From: Schistosoma haematobium
Taxonomy: Eukaryota; Platyhelminthes; Trematoda; Strigeidida; Schistosomatidae
NCBI RefSeq assembly: GCF_000699445.3
Contig: NC_067198.1
Coordinates: 32,702,536 to 32,766,535, forward strand
Length of the DNA: 64,000 nt
Direction: 5' to 3'
Shown: positions 32,521 to 44,751 of the stretch, piece after piece
How the letters are laid out: each line of letters opens with the position of its first letter
Numbering within the stretch: the first letter of the stretch is position 1
Program-made: the position numbers and the translations under genes
The notes under the pieces: model-generated
What the model saw: the letters and a program-made list of their open reading frames with translations, nothing else
Told to the model about the DNA's origin: nothing
The model's database searches: none

Positions 32521-33589
32521 CATCCACCTGAGTTACAAATCTCTCCATCATCTCATGAACTATTATATATAGGTATACAGTTTTGTTACAGCAACATTAA
32601 CTTCGATTTTAGGAGATAAGTAGTTGATTAGTCAGTTTGAGTAGATCTCAATACTTTATAGTTGTATTGTTCATTTACCACTGTGTTCATTTACATATAT
32701 GCATAGATTTCACTCAAATAAGTGTACTCAACAAATATTTGTTTTCTTTTGGAATTGATATTGAACGTTAAGGAGTTATGGAAATTCTGACTACTATTAG
32801 TTTTTCAGTAGTATAAACAAGTAATAAATAATATTAGTCAGGATTGAGAGAATGTATAAATTCTTTGTAAAATTGAGTTAAATAACCTCTCATAAGTGTC
32901 AAAAATTTGTTTTTCTACTTGCTGGAATATTGAAAATAGGTGAATTAAGCAAAGGAGTAATCATTTTTATGCTCCATGCATTTTAGAACTGTCAAGTCAA
33001 TTCTTCATAAACTTAATTTTGATGTCCCACTCCTTACTCATAAAAATGATCATTTTAACACAGTGTTATGAAGCATTAGGTATTTTCGGCAATATATTTC
33101 ACCTCCAGTTGTTCTTTGTTTCTAATAGTCAGATTCCAACAGACTAGTAGTCCTTTGATATCAGAATTAAGAGTTTATTTTAATTTGAAGAAATACTAAG
33201 TTTTTTAGAAAATCAATCGTTGATAGACAATGGGCTTAATCGCTTAAATCAGTTTACAATTTAACATCACTTCCTTTATTTGAGATTTTAGCCAGAATTG
33301 AATGAATATTCTATAGGTTGATTTGCACTCATCTTGATGATAACTATGTTGAAGATTTATTAAATATACATTTAAACGAGCGAACTTTGTGTAACTAACA
33401 TAAAATACATTACAAAAGAGCCAAACTCATGGACAAACATTGAAGTGGTCCAAAACATCAGTTTATTCTTGAAACATATTTGGACTAATTATATATAGGA
33501 GAATAAGTGAAAATACAATTGATGGACGACTTTTGAGATATGAGAAAGAGACCTTAAGAAAATTTAACAACTTACTATGGTCTAAAGAG
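32521..33589. other. AT-rich stretch, nothing recognised
   Basis: No feature supported. Confidence 0.5.
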
Positions 33590-33715
33590 GCTTTTCATCA
33601 ACTACAATGTCATAATTCTATTTAGCCATGTGAATGAGTGGATTTCGCGCCAAAATCCAGGACTTACTACATTAAGTCTGATTAGTTCGTCTATAAATTA
33701 AAGTTTCAACATCAT
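33590..33715 (+). repeat. MITE-like repeat, right half only
   Basis: Holds the internal motif TTTCGCGCCAAAATCC and the right terminal motif CGTCTATAAATTAAAGTTTC shared with 51357-51631 and 62287-62547. Confidence 0.55.
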
Positions 33716-34306
33716 AGTATGTATAAAACTACACTCAAATGAGATATAGTAATATTAATAGAAAAGTTCAGTTTCCAGAAATTCTAAGTAAGTACTACTA
33801 TACGATAGCAACGATTTAAGGAAACATTGAAGTTATTATTTATAAACTATCTTCACTATAACCTTATTTGATAAGCATCTATTTATCTATTAAATAAACA
33901 CCTGTATAATCCACCTGGGTAATTATACGTGCTTTTGTTATTAATGTTTTTATATACAAAATTTATACATCGAAATTTCTTTACAAAAATTTGAAATATG
34001 TAAATGTACACGTTCATGTATGCCACAGTTCATGTACGCCTGTCCAAATACCAGTTTAAACAGATTCCAAATAGTAAACTAATGAGTTACCAAGGTATGT
34101 ACAGATTATTTATTAATAACGAACTCCTATTTTAATTTTATTTTGTGTTTTCTTGATTGAAATATATACCAAACTAATAATCATAATCTCTAATGGGTTG
34201 TTGGTTTGAAATTTTACACTAGTTAATCAATGAGTAGTATCCAGTGTTCGTCTAAACCTTTGAGATTTCAGCTCATTGATCTAGAAAGATATCATGTGAG
34301 ATCTAT

Positions 34307-34400
34307 GTAGTGAACAAGAACACCAATGGGACAATCGAATGTATTTCACACGAGATTACAGGGCATCTCAATAAATCGTTAATTTGCAAAATATCAATGC
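34307..34400 (+). repeat. dispersed repeat family D, 5' part
   Basis: GTGAACAAGAACACCAATGG, then GACAATCGAATGTATTTCAC and TTAATTTGCAAAATATC, matching 1453-1560 with an internal deletion. Confidence 0.65.
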
Positions 34401-35929
34401 ATTTTTGTTGATAATCGTCAGTATTTTTCGATTTTAACCAGTTTTTCACTTACATGCATTTTGCCGACAATCGCTCACAAATTTTTATGCAGTTGTTTAT
34501 CATGACAATATATATTTTTTTAACTGAAAATATCTATACTCGTTCCCAGTCAGATAAATTATTTCATTAAAAATGATCCTGTTGTTTCAACACCTCATTA
34601 AGATATCCTATAGAAAATTTCAGTTAATACATATCGTAATGAACGAAATCTGTAGCTCACTTAGATCCTGATGTTGGTCAAGAAGATAGTAAAAGAATCA
34701 CAGTTAAATCATCGAAATGTGTAAGAGCTTGACTCGATTTCCAGTATTCCCATTGAGAAATATTCAACTAATCATTTTCCGATTATGAATTAGGTTTCAC
34801 TCTAACATAAATAAAACCTTCTTCATTAATAAGCTGCCAGTAAACGTTATTTTAATATTCTCAGTCTTACTGCCTATAATTGGAAACCTGGACCATTTTT
34901 ATTCTTACGACGCGAAGTGAGAACACAAAGACTGGTACAATGAAAGTTCATTTACTTTCCAAAATATGATCTTAAAAACACATTATAACAAATCCTCAAA
35001 ACAAGTCATTCAAAATTACATCGTTACTGGACAAAAATACACTCATTTACATATTGATCTGTACATGCACTTAATACCGCAGCATATAAAGAAAATACGT
35101 AGAGTTACCGTAGAAAATATACATTGAATTTATTTCATCTGAATTGATGCTGAAAAACATAAATATCACAATGGATTAAGGTTCAAACCTGTCATATTGA
35201 ACAAAGTTCATACAAGGATATTAACCTGAAATATTGTCACATTAAACGACAGTTTGCATTTATCTTACTGGATGAAATTCATATTGGATTGAAGGAACAA
35301 ACAGAAGATTGAAATCTATATTTATATATTATGTAAATACCTCGCAACTTCATGCAATAAATATACATTTCACCTGCTTATTTTTATGCTTTACAATAAT
35401 AGGAAGATAATTAAAAATAATTTGAGCTATTTGATAAATAGTTATAATCTAGGTTTAATGTTTAGTTAAATAACCTTTAAATGAATGTACATTAAATCGG
35501 TGCTAACTTTAATTGTTCACTTCCGTTATCCTGAATTTATCTAGGACGAAAGAAAAAGTACAATATCTCAATTATAAAAAATGATAAGAAAAGTTATCAT
35601 AGTTTATAAACTACTGATATGTAAAATTCACTACTGTTTATTACTATCTATTAACTTAGTATTGAATGTGAAATTTTCGAACTGTTTCTTCTCAAACTTG
35701 GTAGGTTAATGTTCTACTGACTTGACGAATTTGATTGGGAAGAAAAAATCAATACATTGTAAAATGAAGATGTATTCAGATGACAGGTTTTGATTGAAAT
35801 GAGACGTGTCTCTTGCATTCAACTACTTGTTGTTGTTTAATACATAACTTTGTGCTCAGTTTCTTGAAAAAGAAACGATACATATAGGCGAATTAAAAGG
35901 CAGTCAAAAGGGTTACTTATATCAAACTC
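34401..35929. other. AT-rich stretch, nothing recognised
   Basis: No feature supported. Confidence 0.5.
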
Positions 35930-36130
35930 AAAAGTTTAATTGAAATCAAGAACTGATCATGATTAAGCCATCATTGGAAACCTAGGAGCATTGAAGAGCC
36001 GTTTCGTCTTAGTATGGGACTCCTTAGTAGTGAGCATCTATGACCCCGCTTCCAGGAATCCGAACCAGGTCCTCCCTTTTTGAGAAAGTACACTTAACCT
36101 CTAGACCGCTAAGCAAGTATCCAACACGAA
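35930..36130 (-). repeat. type B ribozyme SINE, partial
   Basis: Minus strand: tRNA-like region (AGCGGTCTAGAGGTTAAG and a degenerate B box) and hammerhead relic at about 35988-36032. The core reads CTAAGGA and the cleavage triplet is lost, so it is inactive. Tail near 35945-35975. Confidence 0.7.
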
Positions 36131-36299
36131 TAGTTTATTAGCAACAAACCATCTAAAAGGTGACTGATGATCAACATCCTAGTGTTTAATAACCATTCAA
36201 GCTTAGTTCACTGATAAAAATACATAACTGATGACATAATTACAATCAGAGAATTCTGAATACAGTAATTCATGATTTGTTACAGAACACAGTTTAGCC

Positions 36300-36817
36300 C
36301 CCAAATGCCCTGGTACGACCAAGAGTGGGGAGGGTTAGCTGACCCTCTTGAAATGCTCTCACATAGTCACGCGTATATAGCCTCTGCCAGGGAAGTCCTA
36401 CTCACTGAATTCTCGTGAAGGGGATGTTGTTTACGAAATCGAATGAACGAAAAGCAAATGTCCGGCTCTTTAAGCGAGTTGGTGGACATGGAGGATCCAC
36501 CTAGGGGAGTTGAAAAACCCTGATTCCAAACCAATGGTGCACATGGAATCCAGGATCCTGAAGGAACAAATGACATATGAACCAGTTATTATTCACCGAC
36601 TTCCGTGGGACTGCATCTCCTGACATTGCTCCACTGCCTTGTGGACCAAACCTTTAGGTCGAAGGCTCCGGGTGTAGCCCCCTAAGAAAACCACTTGCTT
36701 TGTTCTGGGCACCCGGGCAGTATCACAGCCCACACACAAATCAAGTGACTTGTGTGGCGCAGATATATTCAGTGCCCCTTTGTACTAATATTTATGTTCA
36801 AATAAATAAAACAAAAT
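36300..36817 (+). repeat. dispersed 515-bp repeat (copy 2), probable retroelement 3' end
   Basis: Same orientation and extent as 22641-23157. Shared blocks include GGATGTTGTTTACGAAATCG and CCAATGGTGCACATGG. It ends in an AAATAAATAAAACAAAATAA tail. Differences are scattered substitutions, as expected for independent old insertions. Confidence 0.75.
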
Positions 36818-37179
36818 AAATAGCATTATTGCACGTATATGTTAGGCTTATTCATGATCTCATGGTGATCAGTTCTGTATTCATTCTTGTTTGTTTTTAT
36901 AATCTCATATAATTATTATCTTTTCTTTACTAATTACTTGAAAAATAAACTGCAAAGATTGTAAATATCAGAAATTTTTAGTAGTTTTAATTGATGATAC
37001 TCTTGAAACTTGTACAAAATCTGTTTGTCAATAACTTTCGAAATGTAAAAACTGTTCGTCAAAGTATTAATTACCGGTCAAAGTTTTTTCTACGTAAAAT
37101 AGATTGTCGATTTGTTGTCAAATAGGGAAATACTATAATTGAGAGGGTGCTGGACAGTTTATATCAAAGTTGAACAGTG

Positions 37180-37335
37180 ACTAGCGCTTGAATTCCCGAG
37201 GCATATATTTTTGTTGTTCGGAACCCGTTAAATGGCCGAACACAGTGTTTTTCGCTTCAAACGCTATCAAGTTATCCACTGAGCTACTGAGTTCAGAAAA
37301 CCACTTACTTGTTCAACCGGTATGAGTTAGATTTG
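37180..37335 (-). repeat. Sm-alpha-like SINE, highly diverged
   Basis: Minus strand keeps CAGTAGCTCAGTGGATAAC and GCGAAAAACACTG around the tRNA-like region. The ribozyme is only suggested by TTCCCGAGGC...TTGTTCGG and is not functional. Confidence 0.5.
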
Positions 37336-37734
37336 TAAGGGTTCACATTTTCATGTTATTGATGTTATGATCTGCAAAATTACCTTACAAATAGTACTAC
37401 ATAGTTGTTTGTTCTTGATTTAACACCATTCAACATCTTATTTTGATATTTTGCGAAGGATGTTTACACTTATTCACTGCCCAAATGAAAGTTAATGGAA
37501 TAGGAATCGAATCTATGACTTGCTGCTTGAAATGTGAGGGTTAGCATTAATAATCGTTCGCTTCACAACAATCATGTTAGTAATATTTAACAACAATCGA
37601 GTGAAACTCTAATGTAACTGCATCATTACCATTTTTAATAACAGTAATCCTGTTACTAATATTAAACAACTATAGCACAAGCACCGAAATTCGGAGCTTT
37701 AGCATTTATAGCATTTATAAGAATATTAATACTC

Positions 37735-38019
37735 ATGATAGTAGTAGTAATAGTAATAATAGTGTTAATTATCGCTACTGAAGATGGCACAGGTATTCAG
37801 TGTTTGACAGCGCTTTTACCAGAAACACCTAATATAATTCGTACCCACCAAGAGAAATCAAAAGACAGAGTCAAGAAGATCGGAAGAGTGTATTTGGCGA
37901 TTACCAATATATCGGAATTCTCTGATCTAATCTGGCTAGCGATTGCGGTAGATGTTGAGCACAACGTTACCACACGTGATCTGGTGCGGATGCATGACCG
38001 AGTGCCTTCAGCTAGATGA
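37735..38019 (+). CDS. uncharacterised 94-residue reading frame
   Basis: Frame starting MIVVVIVIIVLIIATEDG. The first 14 residues come from a GTA/ATA-type simple repeat and only look like a membrane segment. Residues about 15-94 are encoded by GC-richer, more complex sequence with mixed charged and polar residues and no motif I recognise. No splice signals were assessed. It may be a relic of a mobile element or chance; a hairpin (38037-38065) follows closely. Confidence 0.2.
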   Translation: MIVVVIVIIVLIIATEDGTGIQCLTALLPETPNIIRTHQEKSKDRVKKIGRVYLAITNISEFSDLIWLAIAVDVEHNVTTRDLVRMHDRVPSAR

Positions 38020-38036
38020 GTCCACTAAAACATATG

Positions 38037-38065
38037 GTCAGTCAGCTACAACGTAGCTGACTGAC
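38037..38065. repeat. perfect 13-bp hairpin
   Basis: GTCAGTCAGCTAC, loop AAC, GTAGCTGACTGAC. Perfect palindrome 18 bases after the stop codon of the 94-residue frame. Confidence 0.9.
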
Positions 38066-38199
38066 AGACTGACACTATAATAGCAATACTTTGGGTAGTA
38101 ATAGAAAAGGTGAAAGTACTTTTGTTTTCGTATAACTACTGAATTATTGGATAATATAAATAAATAAAATATAGTCACAAGGATTATATTTTTCAGTAT

Positions 38200-38385
38200 A
38201 GGGTTGTGGAGATTATTGTTATTGAGATCTTGAACCGACTGTGACCTGGGTTCGAACCCCGCGAGCGGGATCGTGGATGCACATTGCTGAGGAGTGCCAC
38301 AATAGGACGAAATGGCCGTCCAGTTCTTCCAGGCTTTCAATGGTGGTCTAACATCAATCGGTTCAAGATCTTAATTATATTTCTC
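38200..38385 (+). repeat. type C ribozyme SINE, short, with inverted ends
   Basis: Left end TATAGGGTTGTGGAGATTAT and ATTGAGATCTTGAACCGA is the reverse of the right end TCGGTTCAAGATCTTAAT. Between them are the B box GGTTCGAACCC and a hammerhead motif (38281-38326). The A-box part is deleted. Confidence 0.8.
38281..38326 (+). ncRNA. hammerhead motif of type C SINE, weakened stem II
   Basis: Core box CTGAGGA, GAAA and GTC are intact. Stem II GTGC/GGAC has one G-G mismatch and stem I is reduced to about four pairs. Activity uncertain. Confidence 0.65.
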
Positions 38386-40016
38386 ATCTTTATATAATTT
38401 TTTAAACCTACTTTTCATTTCACAAATTCAGGTAACTATTCACTTGAATTTTAAATTAATCTTCATTGATAATTTGAAAATATTCATAATAATATTAATG
38501 GTCAAATTGTAATGCTTGTACTTCTTCTCCCTTATCATTTTCTTCTACTCTAGATCCATTATTCAGTACATATTAGTGATTGGATAAAGGAATATAATCA
38601 TTTGAGAATAAGTCATATGTTAAACAGTAAATCAATAACTTTTCAATCCAGTTCAAGGTCACACTAAATATTACATATCTTATTGTCATTTCAATTCTAA
38701 AGCAGGAAAATAAGAGGTAAATTGAAAATGTCAACTTTATCTTTGTGGTGACATGATTTCTTTCTCTTTTTTTTCAACTGTCATTTAGGTTTTTCTTCCC
38801 ATCATATTTGTTCTTTATCCCTACCCAATTCTTATTAGAAAATAGAATACATAGAAAGAATAGAGAAAACTGAAAATGACAATGTTTTTCTTGAACGATG
38901 GCATATCACATAGGATGACGAAAAAAAACACAAACAGAAGGTAATCAGTTTTCTTTGTTTTTCACTCACTTTTGTATATCAATCAATCTATACATACTGA
39001 CCAAGTAATCGTTTTGAATTGAAAAAGAATTGCTTAATGTAAAAACAATATTCACTACAGATTGTACTATTCATCATATATATACCATATCATTTCATGT
39101 TACTACCGATGATAATGTTATGTATGTGTTCATCTGTTCATAATTAAGGATGTTATTGACCTAAATTCGACCTATATTTTATGAATAGGTTAACAGAATT
39201 CGTACAGTTCAATTAAAGAGTACACTGAGAGTACGAATTTCATAAATACTGGCCTAAATTTATTTAACACATAAGTATAGATAAGTAAACAAATGTTCAC
39301 AGATACTAATACACTTTTTCATAGAGGTAGAAAATCATAAACTTAATACCAATTCAAAATGACTACAATTATATTCATTGAAGGAATCAGGCAAGGAAGG
39401 TTAATAGAATAATTTGTTTTCTTTTCTTTTTATCACTCATATCTTTTGTTTGTTTGTTTTTTTCAAAAGGGAAACAAAGTTTTGTTAAGGACTTTTACAA
39501 TTTGATTTTATCAGTTACTCTATGATCAACACATGTTATCATATCAATTTTGTTTTAATATTACCTTAGTTCCTTATTCATGAATGAAATCACATTTTAT
39601 TTACACATAATTAATCATAATTTGAATTAGGAATAATTACTTAACATAATAATTATGAATGGAGTATGAATATAACATAGAAAATTAAATGAATTATTAC
39701 TGATCATACTAAATTCTTAGAAAGATGGTGAATTAAAGTATGTGTGTTTCTACGTTGAAGGTGAAAAGTTCATCACCTCAGGAGGCCTTTTATATATACA
39801 TATTTGTGCATGTAAAGAGTTATCTTGGATTTTCCAAACCTAAATACACTGCTTTTCAATATTCATTTGTGTTTTCTGAAAACTTCGTTCACTCATGAAT
39901 ATCTTAATAAGTAAAAAAATAATCTAGTTTTTTTAATTTGTTTTACAACAAACCTTGAATTAGGTGATCAGTAATATGTTTGTGGAGTAAATAAATTTAA
40001 ATTATTTAAAAATCGT
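38386..40016. other. AT-rich stretch, nothing recognised
   Basis: T-rich tracts; no feature supported. Confidence 0.5.
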
Positions 40017-40028
40017 ACAAGTCGATAT

Positions 40029-40345
40029 TACTTACTTACGCCTGTTACCCCTCATGGAGGTGTATAGTTCGGTCACCAGCATTCTCTATTGAACACTGTT
40101 CAGAGCAATCCTTTCTGGTTCTTTTCAGTTGCTAATCATATTTTTCGTGTATGCTTCCAATTCTTAATGCACTGTGTTCTTTTGTTTTCCTATTTTCCGT
40201 TTCTCTTCAGGATTCCAAGTTAGTGCTTGTCTTATGATGCGGTTTAGACATTTCCGTAATTTATGTCCTATCTACCTCTATCGTTTTTTCTTAATTTCCA
40301 CTTCAACTGGAAGTTGATTAGTTCTCTTCCATAGTAGGCTTTTGC
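40029..40345 (-). pseudogene. RTE-clade retrotransposon, short 3' fragment with target duplication
   Basis: Minus strand corresponds to the C-terminal region and 3' tail (TTACTTACTTACGCCTG at the left end; GGATTCCAAGTTAGTGCTTG internally), with many mutations and no intact frame. It is flanked by a 12-bp direct repeat with one mismatch, ACAAGTCGATAT/ACAAGTAGATAT (40017-40028 and 40346-40357). Confidence 0.85.
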
Positions 40346-40357
40346 ACAAGTAGATAT

Positions 40358-40984
40358 AGCTTTCATAACTTTACCTAAATAAATCTTAGCCGATTAAATA
40401 CCGGATAAATTAGTGTGACAATATATTATTAACATTCGAACTGAATTTCTTTATGTAGAAACCTAGTTAATTTTCAAAGAAGTGAATATGATAGTTAGTA
40501 GTTGATAATACTGGACGAAGAATGTGTTGTATCACACAAACTGACTGAAGTAGCAATAGTCATTGATTTCTGTTCAACGACTAGATGATTTTCTGCTTAA
40601 TAAGTTATTCTAAGATTGTTGGTTTAAATTTGTTTGTCAAAAAGTGTTATAAACAAAGAAAATTATTATTCGCTTACCAGAAAATGTTATGTCAAAATAA
40701 AGTTTCTTATCAACTAATTTGAAACTTGATTATTTCACTTTATAACTTATGAAATACAAATAATTCTATGGAAATAAAATAATTGACATGATTTCCACTG
40801 ATTGTCTCGTACAAAGAAAACTTTCTATAGACTGTCTTTTACTTATCGACAAATTTTTCAAGTCCTTTTATTACAGTAGTTATGAAGTAGTAAACGTATT
40901 TCCACATATCATTAATCGTGTTTAACTGCTTTAAGAACAAGTGTTCATAGAGTTTAATTAATAGGTTTTTGACTGAAATTATAA
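40358..40984. other. AT-rich stretch, nothing recognised
   Basis: No feature supported. Confidence 0.5.
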
Positions 40985-41168
40985 ATCTATCGTTGTTATA
41001 CCACTAGTGAAAACCTGGAAGCATTGGACGGCCATTTCGTTCAATTATGGGATTCCTTAGAAGTGCACATCTACGTTGCTGCATGAGAGACTAAAACCCG
41101 TAACCTTCAGTTTCGCACGCGAACGCTTGATCTCTAGATCACTGAACCGGCATGCAACGGTGTTAATG
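40985..41168 (-). repeat. type B/C ribozyme SINE, left half of a head-to-head pair
   Basis: Minus orientation with tRNA-like region and a dead hammerhead (41021-41066; core CTAAGGA). At about 41168 it joins directly to a plus-orientation copy. Confidence 0.75.
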
Positions 41169-41340
41169 CTAATGGGTTCGAATCCCGCGTGCAGGATCGT
41201 GGGTGAGCATTTCTGAGGAGTCTCGTACTAGGAAGAAACGGCCGTTCAATGCTTCCAGGTTTTCAATGGCGATCTAACATTAATCAATTCATGATCTCAA
41301 TCAAAAACACAACAATCTCCACAACCCTATACTGATAACA
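41169..41340 (+). repeat. type C ribozyme SINE, right half of the head-to-head pair
   Basis: Starts within the B box (GGGTTCGAATCCC). Continues through a hammerhead motif at 41207-41252 (core CTGAGGA and GAAA kept, triplet GTT, weak stem II) to the type C tail and the terminal AATCTCCACAACCCTATACTG. Confidence 0.75.
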
Positions 41341-41784
41341 GGTTTGTAGTACCATTAATAAAGAAAGTTGATTACTTTGAACCAATAAGTTTTTGGGCTG
41401 TATATCCTAACTCTATAATAGCCGGAAGTTGTCTACACTGATTTTACTGAAAGCTTCTCTAATTTATTTAAAAATGCATTACTTGTTTTAAAAAGAGCAA
41501 AGATTGGACGTTGTGATTTACTTTTTCGTTAATTTCTCAATCTCTGCAACTTGAATTCCGATTGTGGTATTTTGCATAAAATAATATTTTGACTTTAACA
41601 AAGCTCACTTATTTTCATTAATCGTCTGACCAATCAGAGTGCATGAAATTCGATCCAATCAAGTCAGTTGTTGTCAAATGAAATATAAAATAATGAGTGA
41701 GTAGGTTTCAAACATTTTAATTTACTAATTCACATTATTAGTTCAAAGGATTTGTAAATAATGTAGTATTTTCAAAGTTAATTT

Positions 41785-41819
41785 CATGAGTCAATTTAAT
41801 CTAGGCCACCATTGAAAAC
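41785..41819 (-). repeat. type B SINE tail fragment at the RTE copy 2 insertion point
   Basis: CATGAGTCAATTTAATCTAG and ACCATTGAAAACC are the type B tail. The ribozyme that should follow is absent; the RTE 3' tail starts instead. The rest of the SINE is not found beyond the RTE 5' end. Confidence 0.7.

Positions 41820-41871
<52 letters not shown>
41820..41871. repeat. (CTTA)13 tail of RTE copy 2
   Basis: Thirteen perfect CTTA units; on the element strand this is the 3' (TAAG)n tail. Other copies have only two to four units, so it has expanded or was added during insertion. Confidence 0.95.
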
Positions 41872-41872
<1 letters not shown>

Positions 41873-42194
41873 GCTTGTTACTCCTCGTCAAGGAACATAG
41901 GCCGCTCACCAGCATTCTCCATCCAACCCTGTCCTGGGCAATCCTTTCTAGCTCCGTCCAGTTGTTATTCATCCTTTTCATATCTGCTTCTATTATCCGA
42001 CGTAATGTGTTCTTAGGCCTTCCTCTTTTCTGCTTCCCTTCAGGATTCCAAGTTAGGGCTTGCCTCGTGATGCAGTTTGATGATTTGCGTAATGTATGTC
42101 TTATCCATTTCCATCGTCTTCCCCTAGTTTCCTCTTCAGCTGGAAGCTGGTTTGTTCTCTCCCACAGAAGGCTGTTCTGATGGTATCTGGCCAA
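41865..42194 (-). pseudogene. RTE copy 2: conserved C-terminal region
   Basis: A 109-residue frame with [32 protein letters not shown] and GRPKNTLRR. It is diverged from copy 1 (for example KWIRHTLRK here, KWIGHTLRK there). Confidence 0.88.
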
Positions 42195-42275
42195 TGGAGG
42201 TTGAGCATCTTACGTAAAAAACTATATATAAATATTTGTACCTTCTTGATGGTGGTTGTTGTAGTTCTCCATGTT

Positions 42276-42836
42276 TCAGCTCCGTACAGTAGAACTGACT
42301 GCCTTGACGTTGGTATTGAAGATTCTGACTTTGATATTGGTTGAAAGTAGTTTTGAGTTCCATATGTTCTTCAATTGTAGGAACGCGGCCCTAGATTTGT
42401 CAATCCTCGCCTTTACATCTGCATCTGAGCCTCCTTGTTCATCGACGATGCTTCCTAGGTATGTGAAGGATTCTACATCTTCCAGAGTTTCGCCATCAAG
42501 AGTGATTGGATTTCTGTTCTCCGTGTTGTATTTGAGGACCTTAGTTTTCGCTTTGTGTATGCTGAGGCCTACTGATGCAGAGAGTGCTGCTACACTGGTT
42601 GTCTTTGTCTCCATCTGTTCGTGTGTATGAGATAGGAGGGCTAGGTCATCTGCGAAGTCCAAATCGTCTAATTGATTTTGAGCTGTCCATTGTATTCCGT
42701 GTTTTCCCTCAGATGTCGAGGTCTTCATAATCCAGTCGACCACCAGAGGAAGGAGAAAGTGGAAGGGAGAGAGTAGACAGCCTTGTCTGACTCCGGTCCT
42801 TATTTGAGATGCATCTGTCAGCTGTCCTCCATGCAC
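42276..42836 (-). pseudogene. RTE copy 2: reverse transcriptase motifs B and C, and thumb
   Basis: A 186-residue frame differing from copy 1 at one residue (RTGVRQ instead of RTGLRQ). Holds RQGCLLSP and FADD, and the same CAGT duplication ends it. Confidence 0.9.
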
Positions 42837-43026
42837 GACCTTGCACTGTAGTCCGTCGTACTAGTTCCGGACAACTGACAATCTTCTCAGGAACTCCGTA
42901 GTGTCGAAGAAGTTTCCATAATGTCCTCCTATCTACACTGTCGAATGCCTTTTCATAATCAATGAAGTTGATGTACAGTGACGAGTTCCACTCAACTGAC
43001 TGTTCGAGGATGATCCGTAGTGTCAC
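42709..43026 (-). pseudogene. RTE copy 2: reverse transcriptase motif A
   Basis: A 105-residue frame with YINFIDYEKAFDSVDR; frame slips after GVPEKIV exactly as in copy 1. Confidence 0.85.
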
Positions 43027-43080
43027 AATTTGGTTTGTACAAGACCGATCCCTATGGAATCCAGCTTGTTGTTCTCGAAG

Positions 43081-43281
43081 TTAGACGTCTACTGCTTCTT
43101 TCATCCGGTTCAGTAACACTCTGTTGAAGACTTTCCCTGGTACTGACAGTAGTGTGATTCCTCTGTAGTTTTCACATTTGCTCAGATCTCCTTTCTTTGG
43201 AATGTTGATGAGGTGTCCTTCTTTCCACTCCATCGGCACTTGTTCCTCCTCCCAAATATTTTTGAATAGAAGGTGAAGCAT
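43081..43281 (-). pseudogene. RTE copy 2: first reverse transcriptase blocks
   Basis: A 66-residue frame with WKEGHLINIPKK and CENYRGITLLSVPGKVFNRVL, the region interrupted by a stop in copy 1. The segment 43025-43190 belongs to the diverged patch between the two near-identical blocks. Confidence 0.85.
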
Positions 43282-43307
43282 GTTTGTAGTTACTTCGATG
43301 TCTGACT

Positions 43308-44135
43308 TCAGTGCTTCGGCTGGTATATTGTCGGGTCCTGCTGCTTCCCGCTCTTGATTTGTCTGATGGCCATCCTGATTTCTTCCTTCGTCGGTGGGTT
43401 GATGTCTATGGGAAGATCTGTGTATGCTGCTTCGATGGCCGGTGGATTCAATGTAGCTGGTCTATTCAGGAGTTCCTCGAAGTATTCTACCCATCTGTTC
43501 CTCTGTTCTTGAATTTCAGTAATTGGCTTGCCTTCTTTGTCTTTGACCGGTCTCTCTGGTTTACTGTATTTTCCTGCTAGTTTCGTCGTTGTATCATATA
43601 GTTGTTTCATATTTCCTTGTCTTGCAGCTTTTTCTGCCGTCGTTACTAGTTCTTCCACGTATTTCTGCTTGTCGGCTTCAATGCTCTTCTTCACTTGCTT
43701 GTTTTCTTCTGTGTACTCAGCTTGTGCTTTGGCTTTCTCTGCTCGTGTTCGGCTGTTATTAATTGCTGTTTTCTTGTTCTTCTCTTCTTTGATCTTGTTC
43801 AGTGTTTCTTTAGAGATCCATTCCTTATGATGATGCTTCTTGTGGTCCAGAACCTTCTGACATATTGAAGTTAATACTTTTCTGATACCTTTCCAGTTGT
43901 CCTCCATAGTAGTTTCTTCTTCTTTCAGTAGGTCCTGTAAAGCTTGGAACCTGTTGTTGAGAGCTATCTTGAATTCGTTGAGTTTGTTGGTATCTCGTAG
44001 GAAGGCTGTATTGAACCTTTGTAGTGCTGTTTGTCCAGTTGTCCAGTTCTTCTTTAGCTTCAGTTTTAAATTGGCCACAACTAGGTGGTGATCTGAAGCT
44101 ATATCAGCTCCTCTCCTGCTTCTCACATCTTCCAT
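43308..44135 (-). pseudogene. RTE copy 2: end of endonuclease and linker
   Basis: A 275-residue frame nearly identical to copy 1 from DVRSRRGADIASDHHLV through the Lys/Glu-rich linker. It shifts out of frame after RQIKSG through a single-base deletion that copy 1 lacks. Confidence 0.9.
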
Positions 44136-44208
44136 TGTTCTTCGAAATTTTTTATTGATTCAAATATGATCTATCTGGTTCTCTGTGGTGTGGTCCGGTG
44201 AGATCCAT

Positions 44209-44751
44209 TTAGCTTTGTGCATACGTTTGTGTAGAAATATTGTGCTGTCTATAACCAATTTGTTGAATGCACATAGATTTGTAAATCTTTCCCCATTTTC
44301 GTTTCTCTCTCCCAGTCAATCTATGTTGTCCCATGATATCTTCATATCCGGTGTTGTCTATTCCGAGTTTGGCGTTTAGATCTTCCATCAGAATGTTGAG
44401 GTCCTTTCTTGAGCATTTCGCTATGGTTGATTGCAGCCTCTCATAGAATCGATCTTTATTGTCGTCATTGATATCATTGGTGGGTGCATAACATTGGATA
44501 ACATTTAATGTGATCCCCTCCTTCTTTGTTTTGAATGATGCTTTGATGATTCTGGATCCGTGAGATTCCCATCCAACAAGTGCATTTCGTGCTACTTTGG
44601 ATAGCATTAGAGCATCTCGCTGAGTGTGTGGAGCATTTTCCTTTTCGTGGCCGAAGGATAGCAGCATCTTTCTCGTATTTAGCCTCTGTTGTTCAGCTTG
44701 GGTCCAATGGGTTTCGCTGATTCCCAGTACTGCCAATTTGTATCTCCTCAT
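44209..44751 (-). pseudogene. RTE copy 2: endonuclease domain, N-terminally truncated
   Basis: A 180-residue frame with LGISETHWTQ, QCYAPTND and MEDLNAKLG. It lacks the WNVRTM segment in frame. It ends at the same shifted stop (THAQS-like end) as copy 1. The first hundred residues differ from copy 1 at many positions, the rest hardly at all. Confidence 0.88.

Noticed and set aside
32386..32619. 77-residue plus-strand frame over the hairpin
   Set aside because: Entirely explained by the 59-bp-arm palindrome.
41820..41871. CRISPR-like short repeat array
   Set aside because: Units are 4 bp with no spacers; this is the RTE tail microsatellite, and the genome is eukaryotic.
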